Translations under genes and position numbers: made by a program
Part shown: positions 1 through 6,110 of the stretch, piece by piece
Layout: every line of letters starts with the position of its first letter
Numbering within the stretch: position 1 is the first letter of the stretch
NCBI GenBank assembly: GCA_045809745.1
Contig: JBJMXE010000097.1
Coordinates: 1 to 12,513, forward strand
Direction: 5' to 3'
From: DATFCK01 sp045809745
GTDB lineage: Bacteria > Verrucomicrobiota > Verrucomicrobiia > Chthoniobacterales > UBA10450
Length of the DNA stretch: 12,513 nucleotides
The notes under the pieces: model-generated
The model's database searches: none
What the model was told of the DNA's origin: nothing
What the model saw: the letters and a program-made list of their open reading frames with translations, nothing else

Positions 1-104
1 GTAAGATTACGAAGGATATTTTTTCGTTTCCGGGCGGACGCCGATTTCATTTCACCGAGCCGAGCGGTAACGAGTGCGCGGTGTGGTCAGAAGAAAAGGG
101 ATAA
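1..104 (+). CDS. VOC/glyoxalase-family protein, C-terminal fragment (cut by window edge)
   Basis: The third plus frame is open from the window edge (first full codon at base 3) to a TAA at 102-104 and encodes 33 residues. The fragment contains FPGGRRFHFTEPSGNE followed by AVWSE, the typical last beta-hairpin of vicinal oxygen chelate proteins (glyoxalase / bleomycin-resistance / dioxygenase superfamily). In that family the Glu of the 'GNE' segment is commonly a metal ligand. Seen: the motif and the stop. Known of the family: metal-dependent isomerases, dioxygenases or antibiotic-binding proteins, usually 110-150 residues. The substrate cannot be inferred from this tail. The gene ends in a convergent gap shared with the minus-strand gene at 292-990, with hairpins between the two stops. 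Confidence 0.72.
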   Translation, partial: KITKDIFSFPGGRRFHFTEPSGNECAVWSEEKG

Positions 105-144
105 ACGCTGAAGGTTCGACCGCCGCTGGAACTGAACTCTTGTA

Positions 145-165
145 GGGGACGCTAACAGCGTGCCC
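145..165 (+). terminator. Hairpin downstream of the VOC gene, possible terminator without U-tract
   Basis: ACGCT (149-153) pairs with AGCGT (157-161) around the loop AAC, and the outer GGG (145-147) can pair with CCC (163-165) across a G/G mismatch. It lies about 40 bases after the VOC stop. No run of T follows, so intrinsic termination is uncertain; it may simply be one of the short palindromes that litter the gaps of this genome. Confidence 0.3.
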
Positions 166-183
166 GTCAGTAGAAATCGACCA

Positions 184-232
184 GTGGCATCGGCATCCTG
201 CCAATGCGTCATGGGCTGCAAACCCATGCTAC
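184..232. repeat. REP-like imperfect palindrome, copy A
   Basis: Two 24-base arms (184-207 and 209-232) are imperfectly complementary, with 16 of 24 positions matching when one arm is reverse-complemented; the left arm starts GTGGCATCGG. The left arm matches the left arm of the element at 1114-1169 at 18 of 24 positions, including an identical first 10 bases. The right arm also holds a local CATGGG/CCCATG hairpin (210-215 / 223-228). The two copies flank the secreted-protein gene at 292-990. Intergenic position, dyad symmetry and repetition suggest a REP or BIME-type element; the family name and copy number cannot be set from one window. Confidence 0.45.
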
Positions 233-238
233 GTCGGG

Positions 239-268
239 GAGAGCGGCGGTCGTTAGACCGCCGCTCTC
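239..268 (-). terminator. Perfect 13-bp GC-rich hairpin 3' of the secreted protein gene
   Basis: GAGAGCGGCGGTC (239-251) and its exact reverse complement (256-268) are separated by a 4-base loop GTTA. The stem lies 23 bases beyond the stop of the minus-strand gene at 292-990, and also downstream of the convergent plus-strand VOC gene, so it could act on both. Neither side has a T-tract, so this may be a processing or stabilising stem or a repeat-derived palindrome rather than a classical Rho-independent terminator. Confidence 0.45.
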
Positions 269-291
269 ATCAGGCGAATTCCGTGGAACTG

Positions 292-990
292 TTACTGCGA
301 CTTCTTTGTCTCCTTCTTGGTTTCGTCCCCTTTGGCTGAACGCGCGCCTTGCTTGATCGCTTCGGCTTCGGTCATGTATTTACCCTTCTTTGTCTTGCCG
401 TAATAGCGTGACCCTTCCTTGTGATACACCTTCGTCTCGCTGTTCACCCAGACGAGGCCGTGTCCGCCACCTGGTTCGGGCGCGGTTTTCGCAACCGTCT
501 CCGACCCTTTTGCTCCAGCTGCACTGGCCCCGGCAGCGCCGGCTCCAGCCGCAGTTGAACCGGCTGCGGGCGATGAACTGCTCTTCGACTTAAACAAGCT
601 GCCAAACGGATTTTTCGATGCGGGCGACGCCGAAGGCGAGGCACTCATGGCCGGCGATGCTTCCGCCGTAGCTTTTGATTTTTTTGTCCGTTTCGACGCT
701 GGCGAAGCTGAAGCTGATGCGGATCCGGATGCGTCGGTCGCAGGTGACGCCGACTCCGTAGTCTTTGCTTTGCGACCGCGCTTCTTAGCTTCAGGCGAAG
801 CCGAAGCCTCAGCGGCCGGAGACGCTGCCGGCGATTCCGAAGCGGTGGCATCGGCTTTCTTGTGCGATTTGTGTTTGGCGGGCGAAGCCGACGCCTCAGC
901 TGCCGGTGACGGCGATTCAGTTTGGGCGGTGGCTACGCTGACCCCGAATGTTCCGATAGCTAACAGAAGGACGAGTAGTTTTGGGTGCAT
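292..990 (-). CDS. Secreted Ala/Ser/Pro-rich low-complexity protein with conserved C-terminal WVNxxxxVYH module
   Basis: A 232-residue protein of unknown function. I start at the ATG at 990, because it places a clean signal peptide first (MHPKLLVLLLAIGTFGVSVATAQ, cleavage near residue 23); the frame stays open upstream to 1089, but that stretch lacks signal-peptide character. Residues 24-127 are low complexity: repeated ASASPA-type units alternate with Lys-rich patches (HKSHKK, KKRGRK, KRTKKSK). Residues 136-165 are an Ala/Gly/Ser linker. The only globular-looking part is near residues 178-215, with VWVNSETKVYHKEGSRYYG then GKYMTEAEA, a small module I recognise from secreted proteins of acidobacteria and verrucomicrobia, often after low-complexity linkers. 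The mature part should be very basic and extended, possibly bound to cell wall, polysaccharide or nucleic acid (inference). REP-like palindromes flank the gene. Confidence 0.72.
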   Translation of the reverse strand: MHPKLLVLLLAIGTFGVSVATAQTESPSPAAEASASPAKHKSHKKADATASESPAASPAAEASASPEAKKRGRKAKTTESASPATDASGSASASASPASKRTKKSKATAEASPAMSASPSASPASKNPFGSLFKSKSSSSPAAGSTAAGAGAAGASAAGAKGSETVAKTAPEPGGGHGLVWVNSETKVYHKEGSRYYGKTKKGKYMTEAEAIKQGARSAKGDETKKETKKSQ

Positions 991-1113
991 GACCCGGAGC
1001 CTAACCAGAAGTAAGGGTCGGCAGGAAGAAGAAAAGGGTGGCGATTCTGGCAAAGAGAAGACGAGGATCAGAGGCGGCACGGAGTTCACAGGCCGGATCG
1101 GAGAGGTTAGAGA

Positions 1114-1169
1114 GTGGCATCGGTGGCCCGCCGATGTTTAAACCCACATCCGCCGGCGGCGGATGCCAC
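1114..1169. repeat. REP-like imperfect palindrome, copy B
   Basis: 24-base arms 1114-1137 and 1146-1169 are separated by the loop TTAAACCC. With the right arm reverse-complemented, 19 of 24 positions match, including the outer GTGGCATC and inner GATGT ends. The left arm shares its first 10 bases (GTGGCATCGG) with copy A at 184. It lies about 124 bases upstream of the start codon at 990, so it could fall within or near that gene's promoter region. Confidence 0.55.
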
Positions 1170-1289
1170 AAGTCTGAGCAAACGCTGAACCGGTGATCGC
1201 GAACGATTCGCAAATCGAACGGCTACAGGCAGGTGCCGAGCGGGCGCGGCTCAGTTACAGCAGGCGGGGCTGGGCCGGTAGTCCATGGC

Positions 1290-1307
1290 CCCTCTATATA
1301 TAGAGGG
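1290..1307. repeat. Perfect 18-bp AT-centred palindrome
   Basis: CCCTCTATATATAGAGGG is its own exact reverse complement, with no spacer. As DNA it is a good candidate binding site for a dimeric protein; as RNA it would form a stem with a small AU loop. It partly overlaps the start of a second dyad (1306-1312 with 1350-1356). It lies about 240 bases before the yidB-like start codon. Function unknown. Confidence 0.5.
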
Positions 1308-1543
1308 CTGTGGGGAATCCTGAGCGCCGATATGATTCGCCATAAAGGTCACAGCCTACGGCTGAAGGTTCGGGAAGCTGCCAGTTTCTCCTACAACCAA
1401 GGTCCCACTGCGCAAGGCTCCAAAACTGGATTATTACCCAGTTGGTGAAGTTACTACCGGGAATCAGGAGATTTAATGATGGTTGCGGTTTGAGCCGCCT
1501 GTCATCGTAACGTCGGCAACGCATTCAACCAGAAAGGCTAACT

Positions 1544-1990
1544 ATGTCATTACTCGATTCAGTACTTGGTGGATTAAGCGGAAAACAAGACGGCCAGCCG
1601 GAGGCAAGCCCAATGGTCGCAATTATCAGCACTCTGCTCACCCAAAGTGGCGGCTTGCAAGGACTGATGAACAAATTCTCGCAGGCGGGCCTTGGCCAGG
1701 TGTTTTCATCCTGGGTAAGCACAGGACCAAACCCGCCCGTTTCCGGCAGTCAGATACAACAGGTGCTCGGTTCGGATCAGCTCCGGGCGCTTGCGTCGCA
1801 ACTTGGAATCGACCCGGCGAAGGCCTCCGAAATGCTCGCCCAACATCTGCCTAACGTTGTCGATCGATTGACACCCACTGGAGCTATTGATCCAAACGCC
1901 CACGGGCAGGAAGGCTTGGCTGCCCTGATACCGTCGCTGCTGCAACAATTCACATCAGGAGGAAGCGCTCAGCCTCAGCGGCCTGTCTGA
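1544..1990 (+). CDS. yidB: YidB-family protein (DUF937-related)
   Basis: 148 residues. The start ATG is preceded by AGAAAGG about seven bases upstream, one of the better ribosome sites here. The N-terminus MSLLDSVLGGLSGK is typical of YidB. Further family signatures are GLQGLMNKFSQAGLGQVFSSW (roughly residues 37-57), GPNPPVS then IQQVLGSDQLRALASQLGI (61-89), and LPNVVDRLTPTGAID (102-116). These build the small all-helical YidB fold. YidB of E. coli is about 132 residues and its role is not established; homologues are widespread in soil and plant-associated proteobacteria and often lie near stress-related small proteins. No signal peptide or membrane segment is visible, so it is probably cytoplasmic. 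The next gene (DUF3597) begins 69 bases downstream on the same strand, suggesting co-transcription. Family assignment is firm; biochemical role is unknown. Confidence 0.85.
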   Translation: MSLLDSVLGGLSGKQDGQPEASPMVAIISTLLTQSGGLQGLMNKFSQAGLGQVFSSWVSTGPNPPVSGSQIQQVLGSDQLRALASQLGIDPAKASEMLAQHLPNVVDRLTPTGAIDPNAHGQEGLAALIPSLLQQFTSGGSAQPQRPV

Positions 1991-2059
1991 GATTCGGACC
2001 TCGAACCACAACCTCGTTAACGAAACCGCAAAACCAACCACTAAAAAGAAAGAAAAGTT

Positions 2060-2488
2060 ATGGGATTATTTAACAATCTAATGTCGAAAATCTTTAGCCA
2101 CGCGCCCACCGTGGCGGCGGCTACCGCACCTGCAGCAGGCGGCGGTGCTCCTATGCCTGGCGCGGCACCCGCAGCGGGAGGCACAAGCGCAGCCACGGCC
2201 ACTGCCACAGTAGCTGCTCCGCCCCAACCGGTTGTCGATGTTGCCGCTGTTCTCGACGGTTTGGCAGCGAAGAACTCAGAGAAGCTCGATTGGAAACGGT
2301 CAATCGTAGACTTGATGAAGCTCGTCGGAATGGACAGCAGTCTAGGCGCTCGCAAGGAACTCGCCAAGGATCTGCATTATTCCGGCGATATGAACGATTC
2401 CGCCGCGATGAACGTTTGGCTGCACAAAGAAGTGCTGCGAAAGCTGTCCGAGAACGGTGGGAAAGTACCGCAGGATCTGCTGAAGTAG
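2060..2488 (+). CDS. DUF3597 domain-containing protein
   Basis: 142 residues. The ATG is preceded by a purine-rich run (GAAAGAAAAG). The layout is that of the DUF3597 family: a short N-terminal helix MGLFNNLMSKIFSHA, an Ala/Gly/Pro/Thr linker (about residues 15-57), and a C-terminal helical domain from about 58 with VDVAAVLDGLAAKNSEKLDW, SIVDLMKLVGMDSSLGARKE and LAKDLHYSGDMNDSAAMNVW, ending in an ENGGKVP segment. Family members are small soluble proteins of unknown function, common in alpha- and betaproteobacteria and soil bacteria. The fold looks like a small helical bundle; a DNA-binding or LysM-linked role has no support here. It follows the yidB-like gene by 69 bases and is probably in the same transcript. 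The stop is followed 58 bases later by a GC-rich hairpin. Confidence 0.85.
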   Translation: MGLFNNLMSKIFSHAPTVAAATAPAAGGGAPMPGAAPAAGGTSAATATATVAAPPQPVVDVAAVLDGLAAKNSEKLDWKRSIVDLMKLVGMDSSLGARKELAKDLHYSGDMNDSAAMNVWLHKEVLRKLSENGGKVPQDLLK

Positions 2489-2776
2489 CGTCACCAACAT
2501 TTCAGGGACAGCGCGACAACTGCCTGGATCTGATCAAGAGACGTTAGAAGCGGCGGCGCCGCACTGCAGGTCCGTCTCGCAGCTTCTGGATTGTGGCACG
2601 GCAGCGCTCGCCCGCGCCTGACAACCGCGTCTTCCCACCGAAGCGGATGTCAGCATCACGCACGCTCACCCTGCCTTGTCATGTCGAGCGAAAGTCGAGA
2701 CATCTCTCGCGTTCGTGAGCGGACCGAGGAATTCACGGTGCGAGCACGGATGGTGTCTGACACAGACGCCCTACAA
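2489..2776. other. 288-bp convergent gap with hairpin and dispersed-repeat-like motif
   Basis: The interval lies between the stops of the DUF3597 gene (+) and the DUF488 gene (-). It holds an AGAAGC/GCTTCT outer stem (2546-2551 / 2582-2587) enclosing a self-complementary GCGGCGCCGC (2553-2562), and a stretch near 2679-2712 resembling a repeat seen between genes in many soil bacteria. An open frame at 2591-2812 covers this region but shows no domain and overlaps the DUF488 stop, so I do not call it a gene. Confidence 0.45.
2546..2587 (+). terminator. GC-rich hairpin downstream of DUF3597 gene, possible terminator
   Basis: The outer six base pairs AGAAGC/GCTTCT close a region containing the palindrome GCGGCGCCGC. 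The 5' part AGAAGCGGCGG is shared with the stem following the His-rich gene (near 11135-11145), suggesting a common REP-like origin. There is no T-tract after it. Confidence 0.3.
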
Positions 2777-3175
2777 TTAAATGTTTGCGAAGCGCTCAAT
2801 CAATTTGCGTAGATGTGAGCGATGGCAACGCGATTCGTCGGAGCAGAAGCAACCAACGCTGATGGGTGTTCGCCGAGCGACTTCGGCTAACAAGTGGAGA
2901 GTTTGCCGCGCCTCCGAATCACCTAAAACCTCGCGTTCGTACTTCTCGAAAAAGGTGCCACGAACCGCCGCATCATTGATGTCGCGTTGTTTGATCCACC
3001 GCAACAGGTCGCGACTGGGAGCGACGCTCGGAAGCCAAACGTCGAAGTAACCATCGCTCTTCCAACGCGATTTCGGAACGCCGCGCGGTGGAAGGCGCGT
3101 TGCCCCAATTCGAAGACCCGCGCCCGGCTTAGCGGGTCGGCCGATTTGGAATGTCGAGAGCTTTAGCTTCGGCAT
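2777..3175 (-). CDS. DUF488 domain-containing protein (YeaO-like)
   Basis: 132 residues with an ATG start. The C-terminal signature SVGCFCSDESRCHRSHL (residues 106-122) is diagnostic of DUF488, whose members usually carry a Cys-containing strand followed by a CHR segment. Other family-consistent parts are YFDVWLPSVAPSRDLLRW (43-60) and FFEKYEREV (75-83). DUF488 proteins are small, soluble, widespread and of unproven function; the conserved Cys/His cluster has prompted suggestions of redox or nucleotide-related roles, not demonstrated. It is the last gene of the minus-strand block, 99 bases after the beta-lactamase-like gene. No clear Shine-Dalgarno sequence precedes it, only AACTAAGA. Confidence 0.82.
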   Translation of the reverse strand: MPKLKLSTFQIGRPAKPGAGLRIGATRLPPRGVPKSRWKSDGYFDVWLPSVAPSRDLLRWIKQRDINDAAVRGTFFEKYEREVLGDSEARQTLHLLAEVARRTPISVGCFCSDESRCHRSHLRKLIERFANI

Positions 3176-3274
3176 TCTTAGTTATCCGATCGGCGCGTGA
3201 CCAGCGATTTGCTCAGGATATCGTCTCCGTCCCGAACTTGCAGCCCACGGCTGGCAGGCACAAAAATACAGAAA

Positions 3275-4255
3275 TCATTTCCCATCCTCCGGCGGAAGGA
3301 TCCTGCCGTATGCGGTCGTTTTGCCCTGCATCTCAAAAAAATTGTAGGCGGCCAGACCGACCTCAGCGATGGCCTGTTCGGCGGCACGATGGTCGCGGAC
3401 CCAGGCTGTCATTACGCTGATGGCAAAGGGGCGGTTAGGCGCGAATAAGATTCCTGAATCGGTCCGCACACCGTCCAGATCTCCTGGCTTATCGGCAACC
3501 TGAACTCCGTCCGGCAGCAATGTTGAAAGATAACTGCTCTTCTTCAGCGTAGACAGTTGAGCAATGAAGGCCGCGGTCGCTTCCTTGTTCAAGACCTTGC
3601 CTTTGTGGACGGCGTCAAGTAAAAGCACCATTTCGTGCGGAGTTGAGACGTTTTCATCCCCTCGCCTTGCTGCTGCCAGATCGATCATTTTGCGACGCAG
3701 CTTGGTGTTAGTTAGGCCGAGGCCATTTAACATCGCATTTACGTTATCTTTGCCGACCCGATCGTAGAGTAGATTTGTCGCGGCGTTGTCGCTGACGGTC
3801 ACCATGAACTGCGCGAGATCCCGATTGGTTATCCGTGACACATTTGGAGTGAGACCCGCCATGATCTGGCTGTCTTCGATCAGATCCTTTGGATTAAAGG
3901 TGTAACTATCGTCGAGTTTCGCTTTGCCGTTAGCGCCGCTTCGCCCGTCCTGGTCCTGACGATAGAGCTCAAGAAGAATCGCCAGCTTAATTGAGCTGGC
4001 AGTCGGAAATATCTGGTCGGCATTTCGCGTGAGGGTCCGGCCGTCAGTTAGATCAAGGACCGCCACTCCCATCACCCCGTCGAGAGCCGTGCCGATCTGA
4101 TCCACTTCGCCTTCGAGCTTTTTCCACCGCTGTTCTACTCCACTCGTGGCCTGTTTTGTTTGCCCGAAATGGCTCGGACCCGAAACCAGAATAAGGCTCA
4201 GCAGGCCCAACCGAAAGATTTTCGGTATGCGGTCGCGACGCTCGGATATTCGCAC
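3275..4255 (-). CDS. Class A beta-lactamase-like serine hydrolase (Beta-lactamase2 family), atypical active site
   Basis: 326 residues with a GTG start (codon 4255-4253); the frame closes upstream at a TGA at 4270-4268, so GTG is the only plausible start near the signal peptide. Residues 1-31 are signal-like: a basic n-region (MRISERRDRIPKIFR) then a hydrophobic core (LGLLSLILVSG), implying periplasmic export. The penicillin-recognising fold is indicated by SxxK at 87-90 (S-S-I-K, nucleophile Ser87, base Lys90), SDN at 155-157, and VADKPGDLDGVRTDSGIL at 253-270. The third box reads KPG, not KTG, and the omega-loop region (about 184-206) lacks the ExxLN motif carrying the deacylating Glu166 of class A enzymes. 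It may be a slow or non-beta-lactam hydrolase, or a penicillin-binding-like protein, rather than a resistance enzyme (inference). It sits 68 bases downstream of the GH13 gene. Confidence 0.82.
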   Translation of the reverse strand: MRISERRDRIPKIFRLGLLSLILVSGPSHFGQTKQATSGVEQRWKKLEGEVDQIGTALDGVMGVAVLDLTDGRTLTRNADQIFPTASSIKLAILLELYRQDQDGRSGANGKAKLDDSYTFNPKDLIEDSQIMAGLTPNVSRITNRDLAQFMVTVSDNAATNLLYDRVGKDNVNAMLNGLGLTNTKLRRKMIDLAAARRGDENVSTPHEMVLLLDAVHKGKVLNKEATAAFIAQLSTLKKSSYLSTLLPDGVQVADKPGDLDGVRTDSGILFAPNRPFAISVMTAWVRDHRAAEQAIAEVGLAAYNFFEMQGKTTAYGRILPPEDGK

Positions 4256-4323
4256 AGAGATGCCATATCAGATCGGCCGCCGTTCGTCAGCTCCGATGTG
4301 CTTCCTGGCGCTAAAGGCGGCGT

Positions 4324-6006
4324 TTACGTGTCGGTCTTTTCGTCGATATCGGCGCGACGCAGTAAATAATCGAGGCCGCCGACCCGATACCAGCGATAGC
4401 CATAGCCTTCGATCACGATGCGGTGTTTGCCCGAATCGTTTGCCTTACTGTGATCTTCGGTGAGCAGGTTAACGAGCAGATTACCGTGTTCGCCCTTTAT
4501 CCCGGGATCGATAACCACCTCACGCGGCTCCTTGTGCAGATTGTGCAAGATCAGAACGGAATTGTTACGCCAGTCATAACGGATCGCGAGAACAGCGGGA
4601 TCGGGCACGTTAAGCACGGCAAAATCTCCCCATCCGATTTCCGGAACTTCCTTGCGCATCCGGATGATGCGTTCGGTCCAATTCAGCATGGATTCGGGAT
4701 GCCGTCGCTGGACAGCGGCGTTGACGTGCTGGTAACCGTAAGGCCCCTTTCCGATCGCCTTAGCATGCGGCTTCGGATTTTTGCTGAAGCCGGCGTTCGG
4801 TTCATCAGACCATTGCATTGGCGTCCGCGCGCAATTCCTCTCCGGCAAGTTCAGGTCGTCGCCCATGCCAAGTTCGTCGCCGTAGCGGATCACCGGTGTT
4901 CCGGGTAACGTGAACATCAGACTGTAAGCCAGCTCGAGTCGCCGTTGATCGCCACCTAACATTGGCGCTAACCGGCGTCGGATCCCGCGATCGTACAACT
5001 GCATGTCCTTGTCCGGACCGAACGCCTTGAACACTTTTTGCCTTTGTTTCTCCTGAAGCCGACCCAGATCCAACTCGTCATGATTTCGCAGGAACATTCC
5101 CCATTGCGCCGTTGCCGGCCGCGGCTTTGTGGCGTTCAAAGCTTTGACCAGCGGGCGCGAATCGGCCGCAGCCAATGCATAGAACAGGTTTTGATTTACC
5201 TGAAAGTTGAACATCATGTGCATCCGCTCGCCGTCATCACCGAAATAATCGAGATCGGTGTCCGGCAATACGTTTGCCTCGGCCAGAACAATGCAATCCC
5301 CCTTCCGCCACTGAAGGAATTCGCGAAACGACCGGAGCATGTCGAACTGCTGCTTCGGCTTCCGCACATCAGCGCCTTTTGTAGAAATGATGAATGGCAC
5401 TGCATCCATTCGGAATCCGGACACGCCTTGTTGAATCCAGAAGCCCATGATCTTCAAGATTTCGGCCTGCACTGCCGGGTTTGAGGTGTTCAGGTCCGGC
5501 TGGAAATCGTAAAATCGATGGAAGTACCAGGCCTTCGCGTCCCGATCATAATTCCAGGTCGACTTCTGGACGCCCGGAAACACCATGCCTTCGTTAACGG
5601 TGCTGGGTTTCTTCTTCGACCAAACGTACCATTCACGATATTTCGATTTGGGATCCGATCGCGCGTCCTTAAACCAGGGATGTTCATTCGAAGTGTGGTT
5701 CACCACCAGATCAATCAACACCCGAATCCCCCGCTGCTTGGCGGCATGCGTAAACTCGACGAAATCGCCTAACGTCCCGTAACGCGGGTCCACATTATAG
5801 TAATCAGCCACATCATAGCCATCGTCGCGGCAGGGCGAGGTTTGGAAGGGCACCAGCCAGATCGCGGTGATTCCGAGGCCATGGAGATAATCGAGCCTGC
5901 GCATTAACCCCTGAAAATCGCCGACGCCGTCGCCATTCGCATCCACGTAAGTGCCGACGGAGAGACAGTAGACGACAGCGTTTTTGTACCAGAGATCGTT
6001 GATCAT
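4324..6006 (-). CDS. GH13 alpha-amylase-family enzyme, trehalose-synthase-like (TreS-type)
   Basis: 560 residues, close to the usual TreS length. The (beta/alpha)8 barrel begins at the N-terminus (WYKNAVVYCLSVGTYVDANG, GVGDFQGL). All GH13 regions are present: DLVVNH at 99-104, GFRMDAVPF at 198-205 with nucleophile Asp201, LAEAN with acid/base Glu243, and FLRNHDELDL with transition-state Asp310. The segment RGIRRRLAPMLGGDQRRLEL, then LPGTPVIRYGDELGMGD and RTPMQWSDEPNAGFS, is characteristic of trehalose synthase (maltose to trehalose isomerisation) and near relatives. A C-terminal beta-sandwich (about 470-545) ends the protein. There is no signal peptide, so it is cytosolic. Subfamily assignment is by motif only: the N-terminal variant WYKNAVVYCL marks a group often labelled just 'alpha-amylase family', so an alpha-glucosidase or transglucosidase role is possible. 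It follows cls by 104 bases and precedes the beta-lactamase-like gene by 68. Confidence 0.88.
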   Translation of the reverse strand: MINDLWYKNAVVYCLSVGTYVDANGDGVGDFQGLMRRLDYLHGLGITAIWLVPFQTSPCRDDGYDVADYYNVDPRYGTLGDFVEFTHAAKQRGIRVLIDLVVNHTSNEHPWFKDARSDPKSKYREWYVWSKKKPSTVNEGMVFPGVQKSTWNYDRDAKAWYFHRFYDFQPDLNTSNPAVQAEILKIMGFWIQQGVSGFRMDAVPFIISTKGADVRKPKQQFDMLRSFREFLQWRKGDCIVLAEANVLPDTDLDYFGDDGERMHMMFNFQVNQNLFYALAAADSRPLVKALNATKPRPATAQWGMFLRNHDELDLGRLQEKQRQKVFKAFGPDKDMQLYDRGIRRRLAPMLGGDQRRLELAYSLMFTLPGTPVIRYGDELGMGDDLNLPERNCARTPMQWSDEPNAGFSKNPKPHAKAIGKGPYGYQHVNAAVQRRHPESMLNWTERIIRMRKEVPEIGWGDFAVLNVPDPAVLAIRYDWRNNSVLILHNLHKEPREVVIDPGIKGEHGNLLVNLLTEDHSKANDSGKHRIVIEGYGYRWYRVGGLDYLLRRADIDEKTDT

Positions 6007-6110
6007 AGTCGTTCAGACGTGCATCGCTGATGTTTCATTCGTCAGGACAGTGGGTGAAGATGAACGCCCACGCTGAACGTTCAACCCGGCAATTCTCAAC
6101 ATCTGCCACG

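Larger units (their letters stand above)
991..1543. other. 553-bp intergenic region without a convincing gene
   Basis: The interval lies between the 5' end of the minus-strand secreted protein gene and the plus-strand yidB-like gene, so it should hold both promoters. Visible structure: REP-like palindrome copy B (1114-1169); a perfect 18-bp palindrome (1290-1307); a long-range dyad GGCTGTG/CACAGCC (1306-1312 / 1350-1356) enclosing GAATC/GATTC (1315-1319 / 1334-1338); and AACTGG/CCAGTT around 1424-1444. The open frame at 1233-1448 encodes no recognisable domain and runs through these palindromes. I found no tRNA, riboswitch consensus or strong sigma-70 promoter by eye. Confidence 0.5.

Noticed and set aside
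991..1089. N-terminal extension of the secreted low-complexity protein
   Set aside because: The frame is open, but the ATG at 990 begins a proper signal peptide; the upstream residues would bury it.
647..1141. Plus-strand open frame of 164 codons
   Set aside because: It is antisense to the repetitive Ala/Ser/Pro coding of the minus-strand secreted protein, whose codon pattern keeps the opposite frame open. It has no domain of its own.
1233..1448. 71-codon plus-strand frame
   Set aside because: It runs through the 18-bp palindrome and nested dyad, has no domain or ribosome site, and an opposite frame is equally open.
2591..2812. 73-codon plus-strand frame in the convergent gap
   Set aside because: It overlaps the DUF488 stop, covers a dispersed-repeat-like string, and shows no protein features.
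4423..5772. Several plus-strand open frames of 84-161 codons
   Set aside because: All are antisense to the GH13 gene, which has every catalytic region in order.
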